Origin: Pseudomonas putida | Lineage (GTDB): Bacteria > Pseudomonadota > Gammaproteobacteria > Pseudomonadales > Pseudomonadaceae | Assembly (NCBI RefSeq): GCF_009883635.2 | Contig: NZ_CP026115.2 | Location: 3,782,001-3,846,000 of the forward strand | Direction of reading: 5' to 3' | Length of the DNA: 64,000 nt | Shown here: piece after piece, positions 34,849 through 44,600 of the stretch | Position numbering within the stretch: position 1 is the first letter of the stretch | How the letters are laid out: each line of letters opens with the position of its first letter | Position numbers and translations under genes: made by a program | Notes under the pieces: generated by a model | What the model was told of the DNA's origin: nothing | Seen by the model: the letters and a program-made list of their open reading frames with translations, nothing else | Databases searched by the model: none

Positions 34849-36177
34849 TCAGCCGAGCCCGTACTTCTTGACCTTGTCGAACAGGGTGGTCTTGGCCATG
34901 CCCAGTTCCTGGCTGGCCTGGCTGAGGTTGCCGCCGGTGCGCTGCAAGGCATCGCTGAGCAAGTTGCGCTCAAAGGCCTCCACCGCCTCGGCAAACCCCA
35001 GCCCCTGGCTGGCACCACCGCTCGGGCCCTTCTTGAACGCCGGCAGCCCAAGGGCATAACGCTCGGCCACGTTACGCAACTCGCGCACGTTACCCGGCCA
35101 GTCATGGGCCATAAGCCGTGACAGGGTCTGGCTGTCCAGCGTCGGCGCCTCGCGGTCGAAGCGCAGCGCCGATTGCTGCAGGAAGTGTTCGAACAGTTGC
35201 AGGATGTCCTCGCGGCGCTCACGCAGCGGCGGCAACTCAAGGGTCACCACGTTCAGGCGGTAATACAGGTCGCTGCGGAACTGCCCGGCCTGGCCCAGCG
35301 CGGCGAGGTCGGACTTGGTGGCGGCGATCACCCGGCAATCCACCGCAATGCTCTGGTTCGAACCCAGGCGCTCCAGGGTGCGCTCCTGCAGTACGCGCAG
35401 CAGCTTGATCTGCAGGTTGATTGGCATGCTCTCGACCTCGTCGAGGAACAGCGTGCCGCCATTGGCGTGTTCGATCTTGCCGATGCGGCGCTTGCCAGCA
35501 CCGGTGAAGGCGTTGGCTTCGTGGCCAAATATCTCGCTCTCGAACAGGTTTTCCGGCAGGCCACCACAGTTCAGCGCCACGAACGGCTGGCCCTGGCGCC
35601 GGCTGAAATCGTGCAGGCAGCGGGCGACCAGCTCCTTGCCGGTGCCGGTTTCACCTTCGATCAGCACGTTGGCCGAGGTATCGGCGACGTTGGCGATCAG
35701 CTCGCGCAGATGCTCCATGGCCGGCGAGCGGCCGATGATACGCCCCTCCAGGCTGCTCTGTTCGGCCAGCTGCCGGCGCAGGGCCATCACCTCGCGGGAC
35801 AACCCGCGTTGCTCCAGCGCACGGCGCACCACATCGACCAGGCGTTCGGGCGAGAACGGTTTCTCCATGAAATCGTAGGCACCATTGCGCATGGCGCCGA
35901 CCGCCATGTCGATATCGCCGTGGCCGGTGATCAGCACCACCGGCAGGCTGCGGTCGCGGGCCTTGAGGCGGTTGAGCAGCTCCAGGCCATCTATGCCAGG
36001 CAGGCGGATATCGCTGACGACGATGCCGGCAAAATCATCGCCGATGCGCTCCAGGGCCTGTTCGGCACTGCCGACGCCCTCGCAGGCGATGTCTTCCAGG
36101 GCCAGCGCCTGCTGGCAGCCGAGCAGCACATGCGGGTCGTCTTCGACAATCAGGACGGTAAGTGGCGCTTGGTTCAT
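34849..36177 (-). CDS. aauR: Sigma54-dependent response regulator AauR (DctD-like)
   Basis: 442 residues. Receiver domain (DD near 12-13, phospho-acceptor Asp near 56 in IVVSDIRLPG, Lys in FMEKPFSPERL), AAA+ domain (Walker A GETGTGKE near 175, Walker B GGTLFLDEVE), and a Fis-type helix-turn-helix (GGNLSQASQELGMAKTTLFDKVKKYGL). The sigma54-contacting loop reads NAFTGA instead of the usual GAFTGA. In P. putida AauR controls uptake and metabolism of glutamate and aspartate; the gltIJKL genes lie just upstream in the same direction and match this. The start overlaps the aauS stop by 4 bp. Confidence 0.93.
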   Translation of the reverse strand: MNQAPLTVLIVEDDPHVLLGCQQALALEDIACEGVGSAEQALERIGDDFAGIVVSDIRLPGIDGLELLNRLKARDRSLPVVLITGHGDIDMAVGAMRNGAYDFMEKPFSPERLVDVVRRALEQRGLSREVMALRRQLAEQSSLEGRIIGRSPAMEHLRELIANVADTSANVLIEGETGTGKELVARCLHDFSRRQGQPFVALNCGGLPENLFESEIFGHEANAFTGAGKRRIGKIEHANGGTLFLDEVESMPINLQIKLLRVLQERTLERLGSNQSIAVDCRVIAATKSDLAALGQAGQFRSDLYYRLNVVTLELPPLRERREDILQLFEHFLQQSALRFDREAPTLDSQTLSRLMAHDWPGNVRELRNVAERYALGLPAFKKGPSGGASQGLGFAEAVEAFERNLLSDALQRTGGNLSQASQELGMAKTTLFDKVKKYGLG

Positions 36178-38078
36178 GGTTGCTCTGCCGATTCGCTGGG
36201 GGGCGTGACCAGGGGCAGGGCGAGGACGAAGGCGGTGCCGCCACTGGCGGGGTGCTCGACGTTCAGGCTGCCCTTGGCGGCGGCGGCAAGGCTCGCCGAC
36301 AGGGTCAGCCCCAGGCCCAGGCCATGTTCGCCCGGTTTGGTGGTGAAGAAAGGTTCAAACAGGTGTTTGCGGGTTTCGGCATCGATGCCGTGGCCGTTGT
36401 CGCGCACCCGCAAGCGGTACTTGTCGCCCTGCAGCTCGCCTTCGAGCCAGAGCTCGGGCAGTGGCTGGGTGGCCATGGCATCCAGGGCGTTACCGATCAG
36501 GTTGACCAGGATCTGCTCCAGACGGGTCTGGTCGATGGCCAGCTGCTGGTCGTCGAACTGGTTGTGCAACTGCAGGTCACAGCCCGTGATGCGGTTGCTC
36601 AGCACCTGCAAGGATGCGTCCACGGCCTTGGCCAGCGACGCCTGGCCGCTGTCGTCGCCACGCCGGGCGAATGAGCGCAGGCTGGCAGTGATGCGGCCCA
36701 TGCGGTCGATCAGGTCGTTCATGGTGCGCAGGTTGGTGCTGGCGGTTTCCAGTGCACCCCGTTCGAGGAAGCGCACGGTGTTGCCGGACAGGGTCCGCAG
36801 CGCCGCCAGCGGCTGGTTGAGCTCGTGGGCGATGCTGGTGGACATCTGCCCGATCGCCGCCAGCTTGCCGGCCTGGACCAGTTCGTCCTGGGCATGGCGC
36901 AGGGTCTGTTCGGCATGCCGACGTTCACGGATCTGGCCCTTGAGCCGTTCGTTGCTGGCACGCAGGTCGGCGGTGCGGTCGGCAATGCGCCGCTCCAGCT
37001 GACTGTTGGCTTCTTCCAGGGCCTCGCGGGCGGCCAGGCGCGTGGCAACGACCTTGCGTCGCTCGTTCCAGGCGATACCGAGGATGGTCAGCAGGGCGAA
37101 GGCCACGCCGACCAGGATGCCCTGCACCATGGATTCGCGGCGCAGGTCCTGCAGCGGGGTGAGCAGGGTGAAGTGCCAGGGCGTGTCGGCCAGGCGTCGG
37201 GTTTGCGCCAGGTAGCTCACTTCGTGGGGCTTGCCCTGGGCGGTTTCGGCGTTGGCCGGGAAGGTCAGTTTTTCTACGCCATCGGCCAGGGTTTCGCGGG
37301 CCAGCGGTTGCAGCTCGTTCAGCGGCCACCAGTAATACTGCAGGCTGCGCGCCAGGCGCTCCTTGATCTGCGGGGTCAGCGGGCGCACCGATTTCAGGCG
37401 CCGGGCCGGGTCGCTGGAGAGAATGATGATGCCGTTCTCGTCGCTGACGAAGGCTTCCAGGCGGGCGCGCTGCCAGCGCTCCTCGAGGGTATCCAGGCGC
37501 ACCTTGATCACTGCCACGCCGATGATCTTGCCGTGCTCTTCCAGGCCATGGGCGAGGTAGTAGCCAGCCTCGCCCGTGGTGCTGCCGATCCCGTAGAAAC
37601 GGCCCGGTTCGCCGCGCACGGCGCTCTGGAAATAGGCCCGGAACGACAGGTCTTCACCCAGGAACGAGTCGGCATCGCGCCAGTTGCTGCTGGCCTGCAC
37701 CCGGCCGTTGGTGTCGAGGACGAAGATCGCCCGGCTGCGGCTACGGCGGTTCAGGCCTTCGAGGTATTCGTTGACGGCCTGCCGGTTGGCGCCATCAGGG
37801 TCGGTGAGCAGCTGCGAGACGCTGTCTTCCAGCTCCAGCAGGCTCGGCAGGTAGGTGTACTTGCTGATTTCGCTCTCGACCGTGCGCGCATGCAGCTCCA
37901 GCGCGCGCTCGCCGCTTTCGCTCAAGGTGCGGATGCCGTTGCTCTCGCTGATCAGGAAGCCGGCCATGCCCAGCCCGACCATCAGCAGGATGATCAGGGG
38001 CGGCAGCAGCAATTGGCGAATCAGGCGGGATTTCACGGCGGGCTTGGCAGGGAGAAGAAGCGAAGGGTCGCATTTCAT
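36174..38078 (-). CDS. aauS: Sensor histidine kinase AauS (DctB-like)
   Basis: 634 residues from ATG 38078. Two membrane helices (about 22-44 and 316-335) flank a long periplasmic double-PDC/Cache sensor region (RAIFVLDTNGRVQASSNWRDADSFLGEDLSFRAYFQ is a typical piece). A cytoplasmic coiled coil follows, then the H box GQMSTSIAHELNQPLAALR, N box LVNLIGNALDA, and G boxes DNGHGID and GLGLGLTLS. This is DctB architecture; with AauR it responds to acidic amino acids. A GTG one codon earlier is the only alternative start. It is 66 bp downstream of gltL, separated by a stem-loop. Confidence 0.92.
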   Translation of the reverse strand: MKCDPSLLLPAKPAVKSRLIRQLLLPPLIILLMVGLGMAGFLISESNGIRTLSESGERALELHARTVESEISKYTYLPSLLELEDSVSQLLTDPDGANRQAVNEYLEGLNRRSRSRAIFVLDTNGRVQASSNWRDADSFLGEDLSFRAYFQSAVRGEPGRFYGIGSTTGEAGYYLAHGLEEHGKIIGVAVIKVRLDTLEERWQRARLEAFVSDENGIIILSSDPARRLKSVRPLTPQIKERLARSLQYYWWPLNELQPLARETLADGVEKLTFPANAETAQGKPHEVSYLAQTRRLADTPWHFTLLTPLQDLRRESMVQGILVGVAFALLTILGIAWNERRKVVATRLAAREALEEANSQLERRIADRTADLRASNERLKGQIRERRHAEQTLRHAQDELVQAGKLAAIGQMSTSIAHELNQPLAALRTLSGNTVRFLERGALETASTNLRTMNDLIDRMGRITASLRSFARRGDDSGQASLAKAVDASLQVLSNRITGCDLQLHNQFDDQQLAIDQTRLEQILVNLIGNALDAMATQPLPELWLEGELQGDKYRLRVRDNGHGIDAETRKHLFEPFFTTKPGEHGLGLGLTLSASLAAAAKGSLNVEHPASGGTAFVLALPLVTPPSESAEQP

Positions 38079-38104
38079 CACAGTGGCCTTGTCACGGCCA
38101 GCAT

Positions 38105-38131
38105 CCGCTGCCGGGCGAACCCGGGCAGCGG
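38105..38131 (-). promoter_or_regulatory. Intercistronic stem-loop between gltL and aauS
   Basis: CCGCTGCCGGG at 38105-38115 pairs with CCCGGGCAGCGG at 38120-38131 around CGAA, with one bulged G. There is no U-run, so partial termination or mRNA stabilisation is likely, lowering aauSR relative to the transporter genes. Confidence 0.5.
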
Positions 38132-38147
38132 TGCCGTTGTTGCCGAA

Positions 38148-38882
38148 TCAGTGTTGCAGGATCTTGCTGAGGAAGTGCTGGGTGCGTTCGTGGCGGGCGC
38201 TCGGGTCACCGAAGAAGGCTTCCTTCTGGCAGTCCTCGATGATGTTGCCCTTGTCCATGAAGATCACCCGGTTGGCCACTTTGCGGGCGAAGCCCATTTC
38301 GTGGGTCACGCACATCATGGTCATGCCTTCGTGGGCCAGCTCGACCATCACGTCCAGTACTTCGTTGACCATCTCCGGGTCCAGCGCCGAGGTCGGTTCG
38401 TCGAACAGCATGACGATCGGGTCCATCGACAGCGCGCGGGCAATGGCAACGCGCTGCTGCTGGCCGCCCGAAAGCTGGCCGGGGTGCTTCTTGGCATGGG
38501 CACTAAGGCCGACGCGGTCGAGCAGGGCCAGGCCCTTCTTGGTCGCTTCCGCTTCGCTGCGGCCGAGCACCTTGCGCTGGGCGATGGTCAGGTTCTCGGT
38601 GATGCTCAGGTGCGGGAACAGCTCGAAGTGCTGGAACACCATGCCCACCCGCGAACGCAGCTTGGGCAGGTTGGTCTTGGGGTCGGCAATCGAGGTGCCG
38701 TCGACCACGATGTCACCCTTCTGGAACGGCTCCAGCGCGTTGACGCACTTGATCAATGTGGATTTGCCCGAGCCTGACGGGCCGCAGACCACCACCACTT
38801 CACCCTTCTTCACTTCGGTGGTGCAGTCGGTCAGCACCTGGAAGTCGCCGTACCACTTGTTGACGTTCTTGATGGAAATCAT
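38148..38882 (-). CDS. gltL: Glutamate/aspartate ABC transporter ATP-binding protein
   Basis: 244 residues from ATG 38882. Walker [10 protein letters not shown] (about 37-45), Q loop, signature LSGGQQQR, Walker [14 protein letters not shown], and switch His in VTHEM. Polar amino acid uptake (GltL/GlnQ) type. It powers import by the GltJ-GltK channel. The start overlaps the gltK stop in ATGA; a 12-residue extension to 38918 would overlap gltK by 40 bp. Confidence 0.95.
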   Translation of the reverse strand: MISIKNVNKWYGDFQVLTDCTTEVKKGEVVVVCGPSGSGKSTLIKCVNALEPFQKGDIVVDGTSIADPKTNLPKLRSRVGMVFQHFELFPHLSITENLTIAQRKVLGRSEAEATKKGLALLDRVGLSAHAKKHPGQLSGGQQQRVAIARALSMDPIVMLFDEPTSALDPEMVNEVLDVMVELAHEGMTMMCVTHEMGFARKVANRVIFMDKGNIIEDCQKEAFFGDPSARHERTQHFLSKILQH

Positions 38883-39550
38883 ACGGTGATCCTTTTTTGC
38901 AGGCGCTTGACCAGCCACGAAGCGGAGAAGCTGATGACGAAGTACACGACCCCGGCGAAGATCAGGAACTCATGGGAGCGCCCGATGATGTCGCCGTTGG
39001 AACGTGCCGAGTTGAGGAAGTCCACCAGGCCCACGGTGTACACCAGCGAGGTGTCCTGGAACAGGATGATGCTCTGCTGCAGCAGCAGCGGGGTCATCTT
39101 GCGGAAGGCCTGGGGCAGGATGATCAGGCGCATGGTCTGGCCGTATGTCATGCCCAGGGCCTGGGCGGCGCCCATCTGGCCCTTGGAGATCGACTGCACA
39201 CCGGCGCGGACGATTTCGCAGAAGTAGGCGGCCTCGAACATCATGAACGCCACCACGCACGAGGTGAAGGCACCCACCGGGGTGTCCTCGCCGGTGATCC
39301 AGCGCAGCACGAACGGCACCGCCAGGTAGAACCAGGTGATTACCAGCAGCAGCGGGATCGAGCGGAAGTAGTTGACGTAGGCACCGGCCACGCGCGACAG
39401 CAGCTTGCTCGACGACAGGCGCATCAGCGCCAGGATGGTGCCCAGCACGATACCGCCGACCACGCCCATGACCATCAGTTGCAGGGTCATGACCATGCCT
39501 TCCCACAGGGCAGGCAGGGCGGGGATGATTTCGCTGAAATCCATGTCCAT
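38879..39550 (-). CDS. gltK: Glutamate/aspartate ABC transporter permease GltK
   Basis: 223 residues, about five membrane helices. The EAA loop for ATPase contact is in [37 protein letters not shown] (about 130-166), and [18 protein letters not shown] is typical of HisM/GltK permeases. The gene starts at the base next to the gltJ stop and overlaps gltL by 4 bp, so the transporter genes are tightly coupled. Confidence 0.94.
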   Translation of the reverse strand: MDMDFSEIIPALPALWEGMVMTLQLMVMGVVGGIVLGTILALMRLSSSKLLSRVAGAYVNYFRSIPLLLVITWFYLAVPFVLRWITGEDTPVGAFTSCVVAFMMFEAAYFCEIVRAGVQSISKGQMGAAQALGMTYGQTMRLIILPQAFRKMTPLLLQQSIILFQDTSLVYTVGLVDFLNSARSNGDIIGRSHEFLIFAGVVYFVISFSASWLVKRLQKRITV

Positions 39551-40297
39551 TTACTTGCCCCCCACGGAGATCAGTCCAGGCACGGCGACTTTCTTCTCGA
39601 CCATGCGCATCAGCAGCATCAGGCCCATGTTCAGGGTGAAGTAGATCAGCGTGGCCAGAGTGAAGGCCTCGAACAGGTTGGCCGAGAACTCGGCGGTCTG
39701 TTTGGTCTGCGCCAGCAGTTCCATCAGGCCGATCAGCGAGGCCACCGAGGAGTTCTTGAACACGTTCAGGAATTCCGAGGTGAGCGGCGGAATGATGATC
39801 CGGTAGGCCTGCGGCAGCAGCACGTTGTTGTAGATCTGCGGCAGGCTGAAGCCCATGGCGCGGGCAGCGGCTTCCTGGCCACGAGGCAGCGCCTGGATGC
39901 CGGTGCGCACTTGTTCGCAGACGCGGGCGGCGGTGAACAGGCCCAGGCAGATCACCACGCTGATCAGTGCCGAGGTGGTCGGGTTGAGGTCTTGCTTGAA
40001 CCATTCCTGCAGGCCTTCGGGCAGCAGGTCCGGCACCAGGAAGTACCAGATGAACAGCTGCACCAGCAGCGGCACGTTGCGGAACAGCTCCACGTAGGCG
40101 GTGGCGATGCCCGATACCAGACGGTTCGGCACGGTACGCATGACGCCGAGGACCGACCCCAGCAGCAATGCGATGATCCAGGCGGTGATGGCGATGGCGA
40201 TGGTCCAGCCCAGGCCGGTGATGTACCAGTCCAGATAGGTTTCGCTGCCCACGCCGGTGGACTTGAAGAACACGCCCCAGTCCCAGTTGTAATTCAT
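39551..40297 (-). CDS. gltJ: Glutamate/aspartate ABC transporter permease GltJ
   Basis: 248 residues with the His/Glu permease fold. The N-terminus MNYNWDWGVFFKSTGVGSETYLDWYITGLGWTIAIA is characteristic of GltJ; the EAA loop is VRTGIQALPRGQEAAARAMGFSLPQIYNNVLLPQA. It pairs with GltK to form the channel. A 146-bp gap with a stem-loop separates it from gltI. Confidence 0.94.
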   Translation of the reverse strand: MNYNWDWGVFFKSTGVGSETYLDWYITGLGWTIAIAITAWIIALLLGSVLGVMRTVPNRLVSGIATAYVELFRNVPLLVQLFIWYFLVPDLLPEGLQEWFKQDLNPTTSALISVVICLGLFTAARVCEQVRTGIQALPRGQEAAARAMGFSLPQIYNNVLLPQAYRIIIPPLTSEFLNVFKNSSVASLIGLMELLAQTKQTAEFSANLFEAFTLATLIYFTLNMGLMLLMRMVEKKVAVPGLISVGGK

Positions 40298-40339
40298 CGG
40301 GATTTCCCCTCAGACGGTTGTTTCACGGGCACCTTCGAG

Positions 40340-40368
40340 CATCCAAGGGCGATGAACGCCCTCGGATG
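40340..40368 (-). promoter_or_regulatory. Stem-loop between gltI and gltJ
   Basis: CATCC-a-AGGGCG (40340-40351) pairs with CGCCCT-c-GGATG (40357-40368). Such hairpins after the binding-protein gene protect its mRNA and reduce permease expression in comparable ABC operons; that role is inferred here. Confidence 0.55.
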
Positions 40369-40443
40369 AAAGGGTAGACACTAAAGTGTGGCCTGTGGGT
40401 TCAATCGTGCGCGGATGCGCACTAGGCCACTATTGGCTGAGGA

Positions 40444-41361
40444 TCAGGACTTCTTCTCGTCCGCGGCCTTGTCGGTCGGCTCGGCGATCAGTTTCTTCAG
40501 CTCGTCGCTCATCTGGAAGTTCAGGTTGAGGCCCTTTGGCGGGATCGGCTGGGTGAACCACTTGTCGTAGCTCTTGTTGACTTCGCCCGACTTGAAGTAG
40601 GCAACGATGGCGTCATCGACTGCTTTCTTGAAGGCCGGGTCATCCTTGCGCACCATGCAGCCGTAGATTTCGTACGACTGTGGGGTACCGGTGATGACCC
40701 AGTCAGCCGGCTTGCGCGCCTTGGCCATTTCACCGGCGAGCAGGGCGTCGTCCATCATGAAGGCCACGGCGCGGCCGCTTTCGAGCATGTTGAAGGCTTC
40801 ACCGTGGTCCTTGGCGGAAATCACGTTCATCTTCATCTGCTTGTCGGCGTTCATCGCCTTGAGGATGCGCTCGGAGGTGGTACCGGCGGTGGTCACCACG
40901 TTCTTGCCGGCCAGGTCCGGGAAGTCCTTGTAGGAAGGCTGACCGTCCTTGACCTTGGTCAGCAGGCGGGTACCGACTTCGAAGATACCGACCGAGAAGC
41001 CGACTTGCTGCTGGCGCTCGACGTTGTTGGTGGTGGAGCCGCACTCAAGGTCCACGGTGCCGTTCTGCACCAGCGGGATGCGGGTCTGGGAGGTGACCAG
41101 GTTGTACTTGACCTTGATGTCGGTACCCAGTTGCTTCTTCAGGGCATCGACCACGGCCAGCTGGATGTCGTGGGAGTAGCCCACGGGCGTTTGACCGCCA
41201 GCCAGGTAGGAAAACGGAATGGAAGAGTCGCGGTGGCCCAGGGTGATGGTGCCCGAGTCCTTGATCTTCTTCAGGGTGCCGGTCAGTTCTTCGGCCATGG
41301 CTGGCGAAGCGATGATCGCGGCGGCGATGGTGGCGCCCAACAGATGACGAACGATACGCAT
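40444..41361 (-). CDS. gltI: Glutamate/aspartate periplasmic binding protein
   Basis: 305 residues from ATG 41361. A Sec signal (MRIVRHLLGATIAAAIIASPAMA, cleavage before EE) precedes a class II solute-binding domain: LKKIKDSGTITLGHRDSSIPFSYL, VKYNLVTSQTRIPLVQNGTVDLECGSTTNNVERQQQVGFS (typical of GltI) and SYDKWFTQPIPPKGLNLNFQMSDELK. GAGGAAAA lies 6 nt before the ATG. It captures glutamate and aspartate for GltJKL. A sigma54 promoter lies about 104-118 bp upstream of the start. Confidence 0.95.
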   Translation of the reverse strand: MRIVRHLLGATIAAAIIASPAMAEELTGTLKKIKDSGTITLGHRDSSIPFSYLAGGQTPVGYSHDIQLAVVDALKKQLGTDIKVKYNLVTSQTRIPLVQNGTVDLECGSTTNNVERQQQVGFSVGIFEVGTRLLTKVKDGQPSYKDFPDLAGKNVVTTAGTTSERILKAMNADKQMKMNVISAKDHGEAFNMLESGRAVAFMMDDALLAGEMAKARKPADWVITGTPQSYEIYGCMVRKDDPAFKKAVDDAIVAYFKSGEVNKSYDKWFTQPIPPKGLNLNFQMSDELKKLIAEPTDKAADEKKS

Positions 41362-41464
41362 CAAATTTTCCTCGACGTGTTTGTTTTTTTTATGGAGCCG
41401 TTGGCGGACTCTTTCGTTCAACGAATACAACAAGAAGCGAGTGCATTCGGCTACCAAGTGTAGA

Positions 41465-41479
41465 GCATGAGTCGTGCCA
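41465..41479 (-). promoter_or_regulatory. Sigma54 (-24/-12) promoter of gltI
   Basis: The minus strand reads TGGCACGACTCATGC. The GG and GC doublets are exactly 10 nt apart and the -24 element TGGCAC is perfect. The predicted transcript starts near 41453, giving a leader of about 90 nt. A sigma54 activator gene (aauR) belongs to the same cluster. Confidence 0.85.
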
Positions 41480-41556
41480 AGCTCTGTCTTCGATGATAAC
41501 GTCCCGAAAATACGAAGGATTAATCTTTTCTGAGCAATTTATTACATTGCAGGTTA

Positions 41557-41601
41557 GTCGGAATCCCGAACGGATGAATCTTTTGTGTTCGCCAATCCGA
41601 A
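41557..41601. promoter_or_regulatory. Two AauR-like upstream activator sites
   Basis: GTCGGaatcCCGAA (41557-41570) and TTCGCcaatCCGAA (41588-41601) each differ by one base from TTCGG-N4-CCGAA, the motif I recall for P. putida AauR. Their centres are 31 bp apart (three helical turns) and about 110 and 140 bp upstream of the predicted gltI start point, as expected for a sigma54 activator. The stretch from 41362 to 41696 otherwise contains no gene. Confidence 0.7.
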
Positions 41602-41696
41602 TGGGTGGGTTGTTCGCGCCGACGGTGGCTATATGTACCGCCAATGTACGTCAGGCAGGTGATGAGCTAAGTGCTTTCAGACTTGGAAATCATCGC

Positions 41697-44600
41697 ATGA
41701 CATTCGCCGAAATCTTTCCCACGAACTCTGTGGACCATCTTATCGCAAGGCAACTCCCCTCCTGGTTGACCGATGCGCAGTCGGACCTCCTCACGGTGTA
41801 TCACCGGGCGTTGCGTGAGCAGCAACAGGCCACGGATCGACTGAGCCACTTGCTTGGGCGCCTCCCCGACATCGAAGCGTTCGCTGTTCCGCTCCTGGAG
41901 CATGCCTTGAGCACTGCTGGGTTCGGTCATATCGACGCCCGGCGCTCACATGTTGTCGTCAGTGAGCAGTTCAAACTCCCCTCAGCGGCACAAAAGTTTT
42001 ATCAGCCTACTGTCACTCATACTGCCAGGCAGACGCTTTTATCGGCCGCGCTGCACAACTTCGAAGCGCATGAAGCCGAGCCTTGGCATTTGCGTCAAGC
42101 GCATCTGACCGGCCAGCACGGCGCTCGATTGTCGATGACGTTCGAACGTTTTGTCAGGTTGTGTCGCGAGCTGGATATTGGCGGCAAGTATCAGGCGCTG
42201 CTCAGAGGGGTGCTTCAACCCAGGTCGGGTCGTGGCCAGCCTGAACAGCACGCGCGTGCGCTCGTCGCGCAGATGTTCGAGGAGAGTGTGCGTACGCGCA
42301 TGCAGGCATCGTTGTACGAAGCCAGGCTGAAGAAGCAGTTGGATGGGCGCGATCTGCAGCGGTTGCGAACATTGTTCGAGGATATCCCTATGCTGGCTGC
42401 GGGAGCCGGTACTCTGACCCCTCGTCAGCTTTACCTGCTAGGCAAATGCGTCGTAGGGGTGATCGCATTGGAATGGCGGACTGCAGGCCATGACGACATC
42501 GATGAAATCATTTTCTGGATTCCTGGCGATCCAGAAAAAGAACTGCGCTACTACGATTCGTGGGCCGAACTCTACGGTAACCTGGCTCAACGCTTGAAAA
42601 CGCCGCTGTTCCGCACTTTTTTCCAGCGCTTCATCAAGGCTCGGGACAGGGCTCCATTCGATCAAGCGCTTTCCTCTGCGCTTGACGCCTGCGCGCAGGG
42701 TGGGCCGCTTGAGCTCGATGGGCGCAACCTGGCGCAGGAAGGCACGGTGTTTGCCCATATGGGAAGCCTGCTGCTTGCCAAAACGTTCGACGATGCCGCT
42801 TACCTCGCCGTCCCGACCGATGTCGAGGACCGACAGAGCAGGCACGAGCGGCTGCAGGCAATGCTGGCGGCCGGCCTGGACCTGTTGGGGTTGGCGGGGT
42901 TCGTCGTGCCTGTGTTGGGTGAGTTGATGCTGGTTGTCAGCGCGGCGCAATTGCTCGATGACGTCTATGAGGGATACAAGGACTGGCAACTGGGCGATCG
43001 TCAGGGAGCGCTGGATCACCTTTTTTCCGTCGCCCAGAGCCTGGTGCTGGCCGGTGCGACGGCGGGCGCGCTGCACGGGCTGAAACGCGCTTCCTTCGTC
43101 GATGGCCTGGCGCCGAAGGTGTTTGGCAACGAAGGTTTGAGGCTGGTTCGCAATCCGCATTACATTCCCGCCGAGGAGAGTGCCCTGGTATTGCTGGAGA
43201 GCCTGCCAGGCAAGCATTTCGCCGGCCTGTTGTCGACCGATGCCAGCCTGCTGCTTGACGTCAGCGGATTCGATTTGGCGCAATTGCGGCGCCTGCATCT
43301 GGAGCGCGCGGCGCCGCCCGCGCGATTGCTCGATCTTCATGATCGCATGCAACTGCACAGGGCTTCTGCGACGTTACGGGGAGCGGCGTTCGAACAGGCA
43401 CTGCAAGACCTGTATCCACCGGTTTCCGCTGATCAGATGAAACTCATGCAGGCTTTCAGGGGGCTGAGCGTTCGTGGCGCGCAGGAAATCATCGAGCAGA
43501 GCAGCACCTCCTTGCTGGAGCAGTTGCACACCTCGGATCGCATACCTTTGGCAATGGCGGAGCGGGCTCGCTGGTATGTACGCGACAGCCGCGTCGACCG
43601 CGCTTACCTTGGCATCCGCTTGCCAACGATTGCCAGCGAGGATAGCGAAAGGTTGACACTGGGGTTGATCGAAAGGGATGCGCCTTGGCCAGCGTCGACG
43701 CGTGTCGAGTTACGCATTGGCAATCGCGAAGGTCGATTGCTGCATGCAACCCAGGGCGAGGCGGCAAGCCAGGTGCATGTCATTGTCAGGCAGGAGCAGG
43801 GGTACAGGCTGGCGGGCGACGAAATCGAGGCCTCGGCGAGTACCGGTGATTCGTTGCTGCAAGCCGTATTGAAATGCCTTGATGACGATCAGTTGAAGAA
43901 ATTGGGAAGCACTCGACTGCAGGCCAGCCAGCTGCGTGACCGCTTGGTTCGAGGGGGCGGGCAGGGCCGTGAGCACGCTGCACGGCTGATCGGCCTGCCT
44001 CCTGTCAGAGTCAACGTTCGACCACTCAGGCGTTTCGCCGATGGTCGTCTGGCTTACCCGATGAGTGGTGGTGGTGAAAGCAGTCGTCAGGCCATCAGGC
44101 AGGGCATCCATCAAATCTTCCCGACGCTCAGCGAATTGCAACTGGATGCCTACCTGGAGGCGGTGCGCCAGCGTGGTGAGAACCAGTGGAACCACTACCT
44201 CATGTTGCAGCGTCAGTTGACCGAATTGCGTGAGACCTTGCGCCATTGGCAGGCTGACTGGCAGACGCCGATCGACGCCATCCGCCGCCGTCGAGTCGCT
44301 GACATGCTGCGACGCAGCTGGCGGCGCAAGCTGGTGGATGGTAACGATCAGTACGAACTGACCATCGACGGTGAAGCCGTCGGCCAGTTGCCCTGCTTAC
44401 CCGCAGGCATCGACTACTCGCATGTGCGTCGGCTGACCCTGCGCAACATGCAGTTGCAAAGCCTTGATGCCCAGTTTCTCCGGCTGTTCCCTAACATCGT
44501 CGAACTGGACCTCAGTGGTAACCGCCTCGCCAGCGTACCCGAAGGCATTGAAGGCCTGACACAGTTGCGTCGGGTGAATCTGGGCAACAATCAGATCGTG

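Noticed and set aside
41625..41641. Sigma54-like promoter TGGC...GC directed towards the NEL gene
   Set aside because: The GG and GC doublets are 11 nt apart, one more than allowed, and the rest of the consensus is poor.
41493..41696. 68-codon upstream extension of the NEL gene
   Set aside because: It contains the AauR-like sites, lacks the DUF6543 start pattern and has a poorer ribosome binding site than ATG 41697.
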